Under the pieces are notes generated by a model. That model worked only from the letters and a program-made list of their open reading frames with translations, had not been told where the DNA came from and ran no database searches. The position numbers and the translations under genes were made by a program. Positions 1 to 5,859 of a stretch of DNA of 6,367 nucleotides are shown here, in pieces. This DNA comes from Candidatus Sulfotelmatobacter sp. (GTDB lineage Bacteria > Acidobacteriota > Terriglobia > Terriglobales > Acidobacteriaceae): the NCBI GenBank assembly GCA_030045935.1, contig JASIEN010000689.1:1-6367 (forward strand), given 5' to 3'. Position 1 is the first letter of the stretch. The number at the start of each line of letters is the position of its first letter.

Positions 1-1
1 T

Positions 2-676
2 CCGCGAAAGGCGGAGGCACCCGCCCGGCGGGGGTTAATGTACTGGAGTTCGAAAGAAAATTGCTGGAAGCCGGTGCCTGGTCCGAATGCGGCCGCCATG
101 AAAGCGGCGCGTTCCGCGGCAGCCGAGGTCGATCAATATTTCGGAAGAGACTCCGCCCGCTCGGCGAATGCCAAAATTGTCGCCGCCAATGCGCGCCGTA
201 CGGCGGCGAGCGCGGCCGACATCGACAGCGCTATTGACGAGGCCGCGGCACGGCACAATGTCGATCCGAACCTGGTGCGCGCGGTCGTGAAGGTGGAATC
301 GAACTTCAATCCCAATGCGGTTTCGCGCAAGGGTGCGATGGGGCTGATGCAGTTGATGCCCGCGACGGCGCACCAGTTGAAGGTGAAAAATCCGTTTGAC
401 CCACAGCAAAACGTCGATGCCGGCGTTCGCCACCTGAAACAGCTTCTGGAGAGTTATGACGGCGATATCAACTTGACCCTGGCCGCATACAACGCAGGCG
501 CCGGCGCAGTCGCCCGCAGTTCCGGCGTTCCGCACTACGCCGAAACGCAGAACTATGTGCGGCGCATTACAAATCTGTATTACGGCGGTTTCGATTTCAG
601 TTCCGGTGCATCGCACGACCCTGTGACGGTTCAACGGGATTCGCGAGGCGTGCTGTACATCAGCAACACCGAGTAG
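2..676 (+). CDS. Lytic transglycosylase, SLT/GH23 domain, 5' partial
   Basis: Periplasmic peptidoglycan lytic transglycosylase of the Slt70/MltC-like GH23 fold, which cleaves the MurNAc-GlcNAc bond to give 1,6-anhydroMurNAc ends. Counting from the in-frame ATG at 38, the SLT domain spans about residues 62-185. It shows the family-1 signatures: VESNF with the catalytic Glu at 87, GLMQLMP at 102-108, AYNAG at 150-154 and YAETQNYV at 167-174. The frame is open to the left edge. The ATG at 38 has no well-placed Shine-Dalgarno and the product would lack a signal peptide, so the real start is probably upstream of the window. The segment before the domain (YWSS..WKPVP, then an Ala-rich helix) reads like the interior of a protein. 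A short tail ending DSRGVLYISNTE follows the domain. The amidase gene follows after 87 nt on the same strand, so co-transcription is plausible. The family call is firm; the true N-terminus is unknown. Confidence 0.9.
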   Translation, partial: PRKAEAPARRGLMYWSSKENCWKPVPGPNAAAMKAARSAAAEVDQYFGRDSARSANAKIVAANARRTAASAADIDSAIDEAAARHNVDPNLVRAVVKVESNFNPNAVSRKGAMGLMQLMPATAHQLKVKNPFDPQQNVDAGVRHLKQLLESYDGDINLTLAAYNAGAGAVARSSGVPHYAETQNYVRRITNLYYGGFDFSSGASHDPVTVQRDSRGVLYISNTE

Positions 677-763
677 TTGAAAGACTCTGGTTAGAAAGAC
701 TTTTTAATCTCTCTGGCACCCAGGTAATTGCCACAACTTAGCAGGAGCGGGAAGCGTGGGCGA

Positions 764-3049
764 ATGATCGTTAAAGCTCCATGGCGTGGTCTGGGAAAGT
801 TTTCGGCGCTTTTCCTGTTCGCCACGTTGTTTGTTCTGCCGGGCTTTGTTTCGTTGGCCGAGGCGAGGGTGCATCATTCTGATGCCTGGGCACGGGAGCG
901 GTTTGCGGTTGCCGAGCGCATGCGCGAGGCGCTGAATGGAAGGCCCGTTGCCGAGCGGAGCCGCCACGACTATCAGCGCGTGCTGAACACCTATCGATCA
1001 GTCTATCTGGGTGCGCCGACTTCAACTAAAGCCGATCCGAGCGTGGTGGCTGTGGCGGAAACGCTCGTCGAAATGGGTCGCCATTTCGACGACGATAAGA
1101 TTCTTCACAGCGCCATCGATCAATATAAGTTCTTGCGGCGCGAATATCCGGGCAGCAAGTTTCGCTGCGACGCTCTGTTCACCATCGGCGAGATTTACAA
1201 AGATGATCTCAACGATCGCGTAAATGCGCATTCGACTTTTCAGGAATTTCTGCGGCGTTATCCACAGAATCACCTGGCCGATGACGCGCGTGCGGCCATC
1301 ATTGAGCTCGACAAAGCTGCCCAGGCGGAAAAAGTTGCAGAGTCACAGAAATCTGCGCGGAAACAAGCAGGCAGCGACAAAAGTGTAGAACCCTCCGCAC
1401 AGGATGACGGCGAAAGCGCTCCCTCTGGAAATGTTTCTCCGCAACTCCCCCGTGGAAGAGTGCCAAGAGTAACGGCGATCCGGCACTGGTCCACTCCCGA
1501 CTACACGCGGGTTGCAATCGATATAGAAAGCGATGTGAAGTTCTCCTCCCAGCGCATTGATAGTCCGGCACGAATTTTCTTCGACCTGCGCGACACGAAG
1601 TTGGCTTCTACATTGGTCGGAAAGACTTTCGATGTGGGTGGCGGGTTTTTGAAAAAGGTCCGTCTGGCGCAATTTTCGCCAGGCTGCACGCGGGTAGTAC
1701 TCGAAGTGGACAATCTGGTGACTTACGACGCTTTCATGCTGCCCAATCCTTACCGCTTGATCGTCGACGTCCACGGAAAAAATGGGCGTGGAAAACTGCC
1801 TGCCGAGGCCACAGTTGAAGCGGAAGATCCGAAGCAGGAAATTTCCGAAAAGGCCGAGGAGCCGAGTGCAACGTCCGGGGCCGAAGGGAACGCGAAAACC
1901 TCAGGAGCTGATGCCGCCTCTTCACCGCACGCGCTCGTGCGAAAGGGCGAGGAATCGGCGCCGAGAGGAAGCAGAAAAGAAGTAGCAGCGATTTCAAACA
2001 GCAATTCTGTGGGCACCAAGGCGCAGACTGGGGTCGTAAAGAAAATTGTTTATCCCGATGACGACGAATCCACGCCTGCCACCCACAGAAATCACAATGC
2101 TGTAAAAGGATTAGCGAAGTCGAACGCTAAGCCTCATCAGGAAGATAAAGAGCAAGCCGATGCCGACACTTCAGTCTCGGCACAAACAACGGCGGAAACG
2201 GACGACTCCGACGACCAAGAAAACCCTCCACGCCCTGCGGCGTCCGGCAAACTGAAAAGCGCTTACGATTTCAGCAGCCGCGAAGCCAAACCGACTGCCA
2301 CTGGCGACCGCTCGTTGATTCGCACGTTGGGTCTGAAGATCGGCAAGATCGTGATCGATCCGGGTCATGGGGGCCACGACACCGGTACGATTGGTCCCGA
2401 TGGCCTGGAAGAGAAAGATCTGGTGCTTGACGTCGGGCGCCGTCTGGGGAAAATGCTGGAAACGCGCCTGGGCGCGGAAGTGGTCTATACGCGAAAGGAT
2501 GATACGTTCATCCCGCTCGAAACTCGCACGGCTATCGCGAATCAGGCACGCGCCGACTTGTTTGTCTCAATCCATGCCAATTCCAGCCGTGATAGCGCGG
2601 CGCGCGGGGTCGAAACCTACTATTTGAACTTTACCTCTTCGCCCGAAGCTCTGGAGGTTGCGGCGCGGGAGAATGCAGTCTCCGAAAAGTCGATTTTCGA
2701 ACTGCAAGACTTGGTCAAGAAGATCGCGCTCAAAGAGAAGATCGAAGAGTCGCGGGAATTTGCCACAGACGTGCAGCAGGCCCTGCACAGCGGCTTGGCC
2801 ACCAAGAGTCCGGCCATTCGCGACCGGGGCGTAAAGAAAGCGCCGTTCATCGTGCTGATCGGCGCGAATATGCCCTCCATCCTCGCGGAGATTTCGTTTG
2901 TCAGCAATCCCACCGACGAGCATCGCCTGGAAACGGCGGAGTACCGGCAACGCATTGCCGAATCCCTCTATCGCGGCATCGCCCAGTATGCGAACGGTCT
3001 GAGCGGAGTGAAAGTCGCCAGCAAAATGGATAAGGGCGAAGGACAGTAG
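764..3049 (+). CDS. N-acetylmuramoyl-L-alanine amidase (TPR-AMIN-Amidase_3)
   Basis: Secreted zinc amidase that cuts the MurNAc-L-Ala bond of peptidoglycan, as AmiA/B/C do in daughter-cell separation. With the ATG at 764 (761 aa): signal peptide about 1-34 ending AEA; TPR-like helical region about 40-190, resembling the CpoB/YbgF type; AMIN domain about 234-338 (starts VPRVTAIRHW, ends LIVDVHG), which in this family binds peptidoglycan or the outer-membrane secretion zone; a low-complexity linker about 339-518 rich in Glu, Lys, Asp, Ser and Ala; Amidase_3 domain about 526-743. Expected zinc ligands are His535 (DPGHGG), Glu550 (LEEKD) and His604 (SIHAN), with the catalytic Glu709 in LAEISFVSN, so all key residues are present. 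The frame also allows a TTG at 728 (773 aa), but that adds a polar extension before the signal peptide. The ATG has only a weak GGGAAG upstream at 749-754. An AMIN domain suggests division-site use; the TPR part may recruit partners. Confidence 0.93.
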   Translation: MIVKAPWRGLGKFSALFLFATLFVLPGFVSLAEARVHHSDAWARERFAVAERMREALNGRPVAERSRHDYQRVLNTYRSVYLGAPTSTKADPSVVAVAETLVEMGRHFDDDKILHSAIDQYKFLRREYPGSKFRCDALFTIGEIYKDDLNDRVNAHSTFQEFLRRYPQNHLADDARAAIIELDKAAQAEKVAESQKSARKQAGSDKSVEPSAQDDGESAPSGNVSPQLPRGRVPRVTAIRHWSTPDYTRVAIDIESDVKFSSQRIDSPARIFFDLRDTKLASTLVGKTFDVGGGFLKKVRLAQFSPGCTRVVLEVDNLVTYDAFMLPNPYRLIVDVHGKNGRGKLPAEATVEAEDPKQEISEKAEEPSATSGAEGNAKTSGADAASSPHALVRKGEESAPRGSRKEVAAISNSNSVGTKAQTGVVKKIVYPDDDESTPATHRNHNAVKGLAKSNAKPHQEDKEQADADTSVSAQTTAETDDSDDQENPPRPAASGKLKSAYDFSSREAKPTATGDRSLIRTLGLKIGKIVIDPGHGGHDTGTIGPDGLEEKDLVLDVGRRLGKMLETRLGAEVVYTRKDDTFIPLETRTAIANQARADLFVSIHANSSRDSAARGVETYYLNFTSSPEALEVAARENAVSEKSIFELQDLVKKIALKEKIEESREFATDVQQALHSGLATKSPAIRDRGVKKAPFIVLIGANMPSILAEISFVSNPTDEHRLETAEYRQRIAESLYRGIAQYANGLSGVKVASKMDKGEGQ

Positions 3050-3114
3050 GTTTCAGGCTCGATTCGGTGCCCCAACCCGGAAACTTTTCCCCCTTCGCTG
3101 TGGTCTAATAAACG

Positions 3115-3120
3115 AAGGAG
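3115..3120 (+). promoter_or_regulatory. Shine-Dalgarno of the DUF6599-like gene
   Basis: AAGGAG lies 5 nt before the GTG at 3126 and decides that start. Its left half falls inside a possible 6-bp hairpin: CCTTCG at 3092-3097 can pair with CGAAGG at 3113-3118 across a 15-nt loop, which would partly mask the site. Confidence 0.75.
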
Positions 3121-3125
3121 TTTCT

Positions 3126-4325
3126 GTGCGAAGCTGTGTTTCCAGTCGTCTTTTTAATCTCATATTTGCATCTGCAGCACTAATCTGTCTGCTGTGCACT
3201 CCGGGTTTTGCGGCCAATGCTGCTGCCGATTCTTCGCCCATTCTTCCGAAACAGTTTGCGGGATGGCAAATGGATGGCCCGCCTGAAACTGGCAACAATG
3301 CTGCTTCCGCCGATCCAACCGATCCAGCGCTTCTGAGTGAGTACGGCTTCAAAGACTTCGAATATGCTACCTACAAAAGCGATGATGGGCGCACGCTGAA
3401 AATCCGCGCGGCGCGCTTTGCCGATGCCAGCGGGGCTTTTGGGGCGTACACCTTTTATCTGCGTCCTGAGATGGTGCGGGAAGGAATCGGCGACCAGGCG
3501 GCATCTGCAGGCCAGCGAGTTTTGTTCTACCGCGGCCATATTCTCATCGACGCCGTTTTCAGCCAGACGTCAGTCATGTCGGCCGCTGCGCTGCGCGAAC
3601 TTGCTGGCGCGCTGCCACGTCCGTCCGGCAATGCTGGAAACCTGCCTCCGATTCTCGCCTATATGCCACATCATGGATATCAGACGAATACGGAGAAGTA
3701 CGCCGAGGGGCCGCTGGGCGCGGAGTCGATTGGTGCTCCCGTGCCCGCCGGGATTATCGATTTCAGCTCCAACCCAGAAGTGGTGTTGGGAGAATACTCA
3801 ACTCCCAGTGGCTTGGCGACGTTGATGCTAATTGAATACCCAACACCGGCGGTTGCGATCGAGCACCTGCGCCGCATCGATGCCGCATATCACACCGCGC
3901 AGTCGCAACCGGGCGTAAACGCAATTGAAAATGTTGGCCCGTTTTTCGCCAAGCGCAGCGGACCGATCATCGCGGTCGCCGCCGGTCCTATTTCGCAGAG
4001 TGATGCACAGACGCTAATTGGCGCCGTGAACTATGAGGCCAGGGTCACCTGGAACGAGAACACCTACTTCGATAAGAAAAACAATCTCGCCAATCTTCTT
4101 GTCAACATTATTCTGCTCTGCATCATTATTGGCGCGATATCTCTGGTGGCGGGATTCGCCTTTGGTGGCTTCCGCATGCTGATGCGGCGCTATTTTCCCG
4201 GCCCGGTTTTTGGCGATGCCAACAGGCAAGAATTCATCGCGCTTAACATTCAAGAAACTGTCATCGAGGTTGAGGGCCCATCGGCCCCTTCGGGGAGTAG
4301 CCACAAGCGGTCAAATATTTCTTAA
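3126..4325 (+). CDS. DUF6599-like exported protein with C-terminal membrane anchor
   Basis: Function unknown. The sequence resembles the family I know as DUF6599, which I associate mainly with Acidobacteriota; this was recalled from motif style, not searched. The 399-aa product starts at GTG, chosen because AAGGAG lies 5 nt upstream. It has a signal peptide (about 1-32, cleavage near FAANA), a soluble region opening ILPKQFAGW at 39-47, and one transmembrane helix at about 322-347. Basic residues RMLMRR follow, so the C-terminal 50 residues should be cytoplasmic and the bulk periplasmic. Two halves of the soluble part look alike: about 78-164 (SDDGRTLKI..RFADASGAFGAYTF, then RGHILIDAVF..SAAALRELAGAL) and about 219-302 (STPSGLATLMLIEYPTPAVA, then RSGPIIAVAAG..SDAQTLIGAV), suggesting an internal duplication. 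It follows the amidase gene by 76 nt, so a cell-envelope role is possible by context only. No enzymatic motif was recognised. Confidence 0.8.
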   Translation: MRSCVSSRLFNLIFASAALICLLCTPGFAANAAADSSPILPKQFAGWQMDGPPETGNNAASADPTDPALLSEYGFKDFEYATYKSDDGRTLKIRAARFADASGAFGAYTFYLRPEMVREGIGDQAASAGQRVLFYRGHILIDAVFSQTSVMSAAALRELAGALPRPSGNAGNLPPILAYMPHHGYQTNTEKYAEGPLGAESIGAPVPAGIIDFSSNPEVVLGEYSTPSGLATLMLIEYPTPAVAIEHLRRIDAAYHTAQSQPGVNAIENVGPFFAKRSGPIIAVAAGPISQSDAQTLIGAVNYEARVTWNENTYFDKKNNLANLLVNIILLCIIIGAISLVAGFAFGGFRMLMRRYFPGPVFGDANRQEFIALNIQETVIEVEGPSAPSGSSHKRSNIS

Positions 4326-4333
4326 GTGCTTTC

Positions 4334-4358
4334 AAAAGATTGGTTTAAGACCAATTTT
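4334..4358 (+). terminator. Likely terminator of the DUF6599-like gene
   Basis: An inverted repeat lies 9 nt after the stop codon: ATTGGT at 4339-4344 and ACCAAT at 4350-4355 around the loop TTAAG, extendable by A-T pairs into the flanking AAA and TTT. It is AU-rich and the U tract is short (TTTT, then CC), so termination is probably moderate. Confidence 0.5.
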
Positions 4359-4451
4359 CCGCTTTTGCGTCTCAAAATGGGATAATTCCAGCTTTTGTTG
4401 ACCGATTCTGTAAACCATTGAAAATAAGTAATTTATTTCCCAGAAAATTGC

Positions 4452-4481
4452 TTGACACCCCGCTTTTTCGGCTCATAAGAT
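4452..4481 (+). promoter_or_regulatory. Near-consensus sigma70 promoter of an orphan transcript
   Basis: The -35 box TTGACA (4452-4457) is a perfect consensus match. It is separated by 18 nt from the -10 box TAAGAT (4476-4481). The 30 bases upstream (about 4420-4450) are AT-rich, like an UP element, in an otherwise GC-rich region. The expected transcription start is about 4488-4490. No protein gene follows on this strand before the terminator at 4545-4577, so the promoter appears to serve the small RNA alone. Confidence 0.75.
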
Positions 4482-4488
4482 TTCGTCC

Positions 4489-4577
4489 AGAGAGTTTTGA
4501 CGGAAATTAAGCCTCCGTTGGAACTATTCTCCCTTGAAGGAAGAGGCCGCCCTGTTGCCGGGTGGCCTTTTCGTTTT
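4489..4577 (+). ncRNA. Candidate small RNA, about 87 nt, no known family recognised
   Basis: A self-contained transcription unit between two convergent genes. Its start is set by the promoter at 4452-4481 and its end by the rho-independent terminator at 4545-4577. The predicted 5' end coincides with the foot of a hairpin: TTTTGACGGA at 4495-4504 pairs with TCCGTTGGAA at 4514-4523 (10 pairs, three G-U) around the loop AATTAAGCC, and GAGA at 4490-4493 can pair with TCTC at 4528-4531 below it. A single-stranded linker containing CCCTTGAAGG joins this to the terminator stem. There is no ATG or GTG inside; a TTG at 4497 opens a frame that runs through the terminator and has no Shine-Dalgarno. The loop segment AAGCCTCC resembles an anti-Shine-Dalgarno sequence, so regulation of translation is one possible role (inference). 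It is not 6S, tmRNA, SRP or RNase P RNA by length or motifs. Confidence 0.65.
4541..4577 (+). terminator. Rho-independent terminator of the candidate small RNA
   Basis: GGCCGCCC (4545-4552) pairs with GGGTGGCC (4560-4567), 8 pairs including one G-U, around the 7-nt loop TGTTGCC. It is followed at once by TTTTCGTTTT. The AAGA before the stem can extend the pairing into the U tract. This is a canonical intrinsic terminator. Confidence 0.85.
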
Positions 4578-4642
4578 GCTCATCGTTTTCGCGCCGCGAG
4601 AGAATCAGGTTTCAGAGGTTTTGGGCCTCCATTTAGTGGCCG

Positions 4643-4673
4643 AAAAAAATGCGACCCCAGAGGAGTCGCTTTT
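4643..4673. terminator. Bidirectional intrinsic terminator
   Basis: GCGACCCC (4651-4658) and GGAGTCGC (4662-4669) form a stem with one C-A mismatch and the 3-nt loop AGA. On the minus strand it is followed by A and seven T (complement of 4643-4649), a strong terminator 19 nt past the GYD gene's stop. On the plus strand it is followed by TTTT, which would catch readthrough from the small RNA. Confidence 0.8.
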
Positions 4674-4687
4674 GAAATTGCGTTCAG

Positions 4688-5029
4688 CTATGCAGCTTTA
4701 GCGGTCGCCGTGGCTGGACGATAACCAGATTCTCCCGCCCTCTTCATCGCCTGCAGCGCCTCTTCCTGCGACATCAGAGGCGTGGTATGTACGCTTTTGC
4801 AGGCACCCCCACCAGCAAAGGCGATGGCCAAAGCAGCGGCACTCACGTTATCCGGCATCTCCGTGATCGCTACAACGTCGTAGTCACCGAATGCGAACCA
4901 TCCGTGCACGAGCCTGCCGCCAAGCTTCTCGATGGCGGAGCGTACAATCTCCAGCCTGTTTTGCGGCTGAGCGATAACTGCGCCCCAGCCTTCGGTGGAG
5001 TAAGCAACCTGATGAAGGTAATGTGGCAT
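4688..5029 (-). CDS. GYD domain-containing protein
   Basis: A 113-aa protein that is almost entirely one GYD domain (PF08734), a small ferredoxin-like fold family found in bacteria and archaea with no established biochemical function. Landmarks: MPHYLHQVAYSTEGW at the N-terminus, the helix EIVRSAIEKLGG at 27-38, the name motif FGDYDVV at 47-53, PDNVSAAALAIA at 59-70, and TTPLMSQEEA at 82-91, followed by a flexible Ala-rich tail. No signal peptide or membrane segment is seen, so it is probably cytosolic. The frame extends upstream to 5206, but the start at 5029 is clear: a perfect AGGAGG sits 5 nt before the ATG, and homologues begin MPxYL. The leader contains a long inverted repeat that touches the Shine-Dalgarno, and the gene is divergent from the zinc-ribbon gene. 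A strong terminator follows. Confidence 0.92.
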   Translation of the reverse strand: MPHYLHQVAYSTEGWGAVIAQPQNRLEIVRSAIEKLGGRLVHGWFAFGDYDVVAITEMPDNVSAAALAIAFAGGGACKSVHTTPLMSQEEALQAMKRAGESGYRPATATAKAA

Positions 5030-5034
5030 GGAAG

Positions 5035-5040
5035 CCTCCT
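5035..5040 (-). promoter_or_regulatory. Perfect Shine-Dalgarno of the GYD gene
   Basis: On the minus strand AGGAGG is followed by CTTCC and the ATG at 5029. It fixes the start of the GYD protein and excludes the 59-residue upstream extension. Its first two bases belong to the arm of the inverted repeat at 5039-5081. Confidence 0.85.
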
Positions 5041-5081
5041 TTCGTCCTGAGCGCGAATGATCCACCCGCTGAGGACGAAAG
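5039..5081 (-). promoter_or_regulatory. Long inverted repeat in the GYD leader, possible RNA hairpin or operator
   Basis: CTTTCGTCCT at 5039-5048 is perfectly repeated in inverted form as AGGACGAAAG at 5072-5081. After one G-G mismatch the match resumes with AGCG (5050-5053) and CGCT (5067-5070), giving 14 pairs around a 13-nt loop. In the GYD mRNA the 3' arm ends inside the AGGAGG Shine-Dalgarno, so the folded hairpin would abut and partly hide the ribosome site. As DNA it could instead be the binding site of a dimeric regulator. It is too far upstream of the start codon to be part of the coding region and has no U tract, so it is not a terminator. Confidence 0.6.
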
Positions 5082-5095
5082 TCAAGCTGGGCGTG

Positions 5096-5107
5096 CGGTC
5101 GTGACCG
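5096..5107. repeat. 12-bp palindrome in the divergent intergenic region
   Basis: CGGTC (5096-5100) and GACCG (5103-5107) form arms around the 2-bp spacer GT. It lies between the divergent GYD and zinc-ribbon genes, where an operator would be expected. A short palindrome in GC-rich DNA can arise by chance, so a regulatory role is only possible. Confidence 0.3.
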
Positions 5108-5207
5108 GCTGGCCCGCAGCCATACCCTGATCGCTGGAAACTTTCGCAAATATGTTTCAGGAACTGTGCTGCCCATGCGAGCGTATAACTGATCAGGAGC
5201 GAACACT

Positions 5208-5708
5208 ATGTTCTGCGATGGATGTGGCGCGGCAGTTCAACCCGGGCAGGCTTATTGCGGCCGCTGCGGCAAGCAGATCGTTGGACCGGTATCCGAGGTG
5301 CCGCAGCGGCCCGGGCGCGTGCAAGGGCATGTTCAACTGCTGGGGATTCTTTGGCTCGCCGCTTCTGCACTGAATGTGCTGGGTGGATTGATTCTCCTCC
5401 TTCTGGCCAACACTCTGTTTGCCCACTTGCAGTCCTTGGGAGCGCCGGACGCGGCGACGAGCTTTTTGCGACCGCTGTTGAGTGTGATCGGGATGTTCGT
5501 GCTGGCCAAAGCGGCATTTGGCTTCCTGGCCGGCTGGGGGCTGATGCAGCGCGAGTCTTGGGCGCGAATGCTGGCCCTGGTTCTTGGTTTTGTGGCATTG
5601 TTCAACATTCCCGTCGGCACAGCGCTCGGCATCTACACGCTGTGGGTGTTGCTGCCGGTGCAGTCGGAGCTGGAGTATGACGCGCTGGTGAGCGCGAAAG
5701 CGGCATGA
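5208..5708 (+). CDS. Zinc-ribbon integral membrane protein, function unknown
   Basis: A 166-aa protein. An N-terminal zinc ribbon has the two knuckles Cys3-x2-Cys6 and Cys17-x2-Cys20 (FCDGCGAAV, then YCGRCGKQI), which should bind one zinc ion. A short Pro-rich linker (30-40) leads to hydrophobic segments at about 41-71, 87-112 and 119-149; the last may be two short helices. This zinc_ribbon plus multi-helix layout recurs in many uncharacterised bacterial membrane proteins, and no specific family can be named. The start ATG at 5208 is supported by AGGAG at 5195-5199, 8 nt upstream, and by the Cys-rich motif starting at residue 3. A TATAAC at 5184-5189 could be a -10 box, but it would place the transcript start inside the ribosome site, so the promoter is uncertain. 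It is divergent from GYD and convergent with the next gene. Confidence 0.85.
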   Translation: MFCDGCGAAVQPGQAYCGRCGKQIVGPVSEVPQRPGRVQGHVQLLGILWLAASALNVLGGLILLLLANTLFAHLQSLGAPDAATSFLRPLLSVIGMFVLAKAAFGFLAGWGLMQRESWARMLALVLGFVALFNIPVGTALGIYTLWVLLPVQSELEYDALVSAKAA

Positions 5709-5733
5709 TGGAAGTCGCATGACGGGCAAAGAG

Positions 5734-5768
5734 ATCCACACTAACCTGTTCTCTCTGGATGTTTTTTT
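5734..5768 (+). terminator. Possible weak terminator of the zinc-ribbon gene
   Basis: ATCCA (5734-5738) can pair with TGGAT (5756-5760), one base before a run of seven T at 5762-5768. The stem is only 5 bp and the loop is 17 nt, so this is a weak candidate. Its placement 25 nt after the stop codon supports it. Confidence 0.35.
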
Positions 5769-5859
5769 CACTTCTTTGGCTGATCTTGGCTCCATTACCA
5801 GGAACGGTATTCGAGCTGGCGGGGAAGGCAAAGGTGGTTTGGAAGGGCGCTCGGGTTTG

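Noticed and set aside
35..634. 199-aa minus-strand frame opposite the lytic transglycosylase
   Set aside because: The plus frame has all SLT catalytic motifs; the minus frame is a high-GC shadow with no recognisable domain.
679..701. Direct repeat GAAAGACT (679-686 and 694-701) after the transglycosylase stop
   Set aside because: Only two 8-bp copies with no further structure; likely chance, and not evidence of an array or insertion site.
728..763. TTG start giving a 773-aa amidase
   Set aside because: It adds twelve polar residues before a good signal peptide, with only CAGG 3 nt upstream; the ATG at 764 is preferred, though not proven.
4285..4295. CCCC-TTC-GGGG hairpin near the end of the DUF6599-like gene
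   Set aside because: It lies inside the coding region and has no U tract; the hairpin at 4339-4355 is better placed as terminator.
4398..4426. Second promoter-like TTGACC upstream of the small RNA promoter
   Set aside because: No convincing -10 box at 16-18 nt spacing; the AT-rich stretch is better read as an UP element for the promoter at 4452-4481.
5043..5083. Hammerhead ribozyme-like string CTGAGGACGAAAG near the GYD leader
   Set aside because: It superficially fits CUGANGA plus GAAA, but stem II between them would have zero length, and no CUGANGA precedes the GTCC...GGAC stem. The inverted repeat explains the bases.
5030..5206. Upstream extension of the GYD frame (59 extra residues)
   Set aside because: A perfect AGGAGG 5 nt before the ATG at 5029 and the family's usual N-terminus fix the start; the extension is the leader with the inverted repeat.
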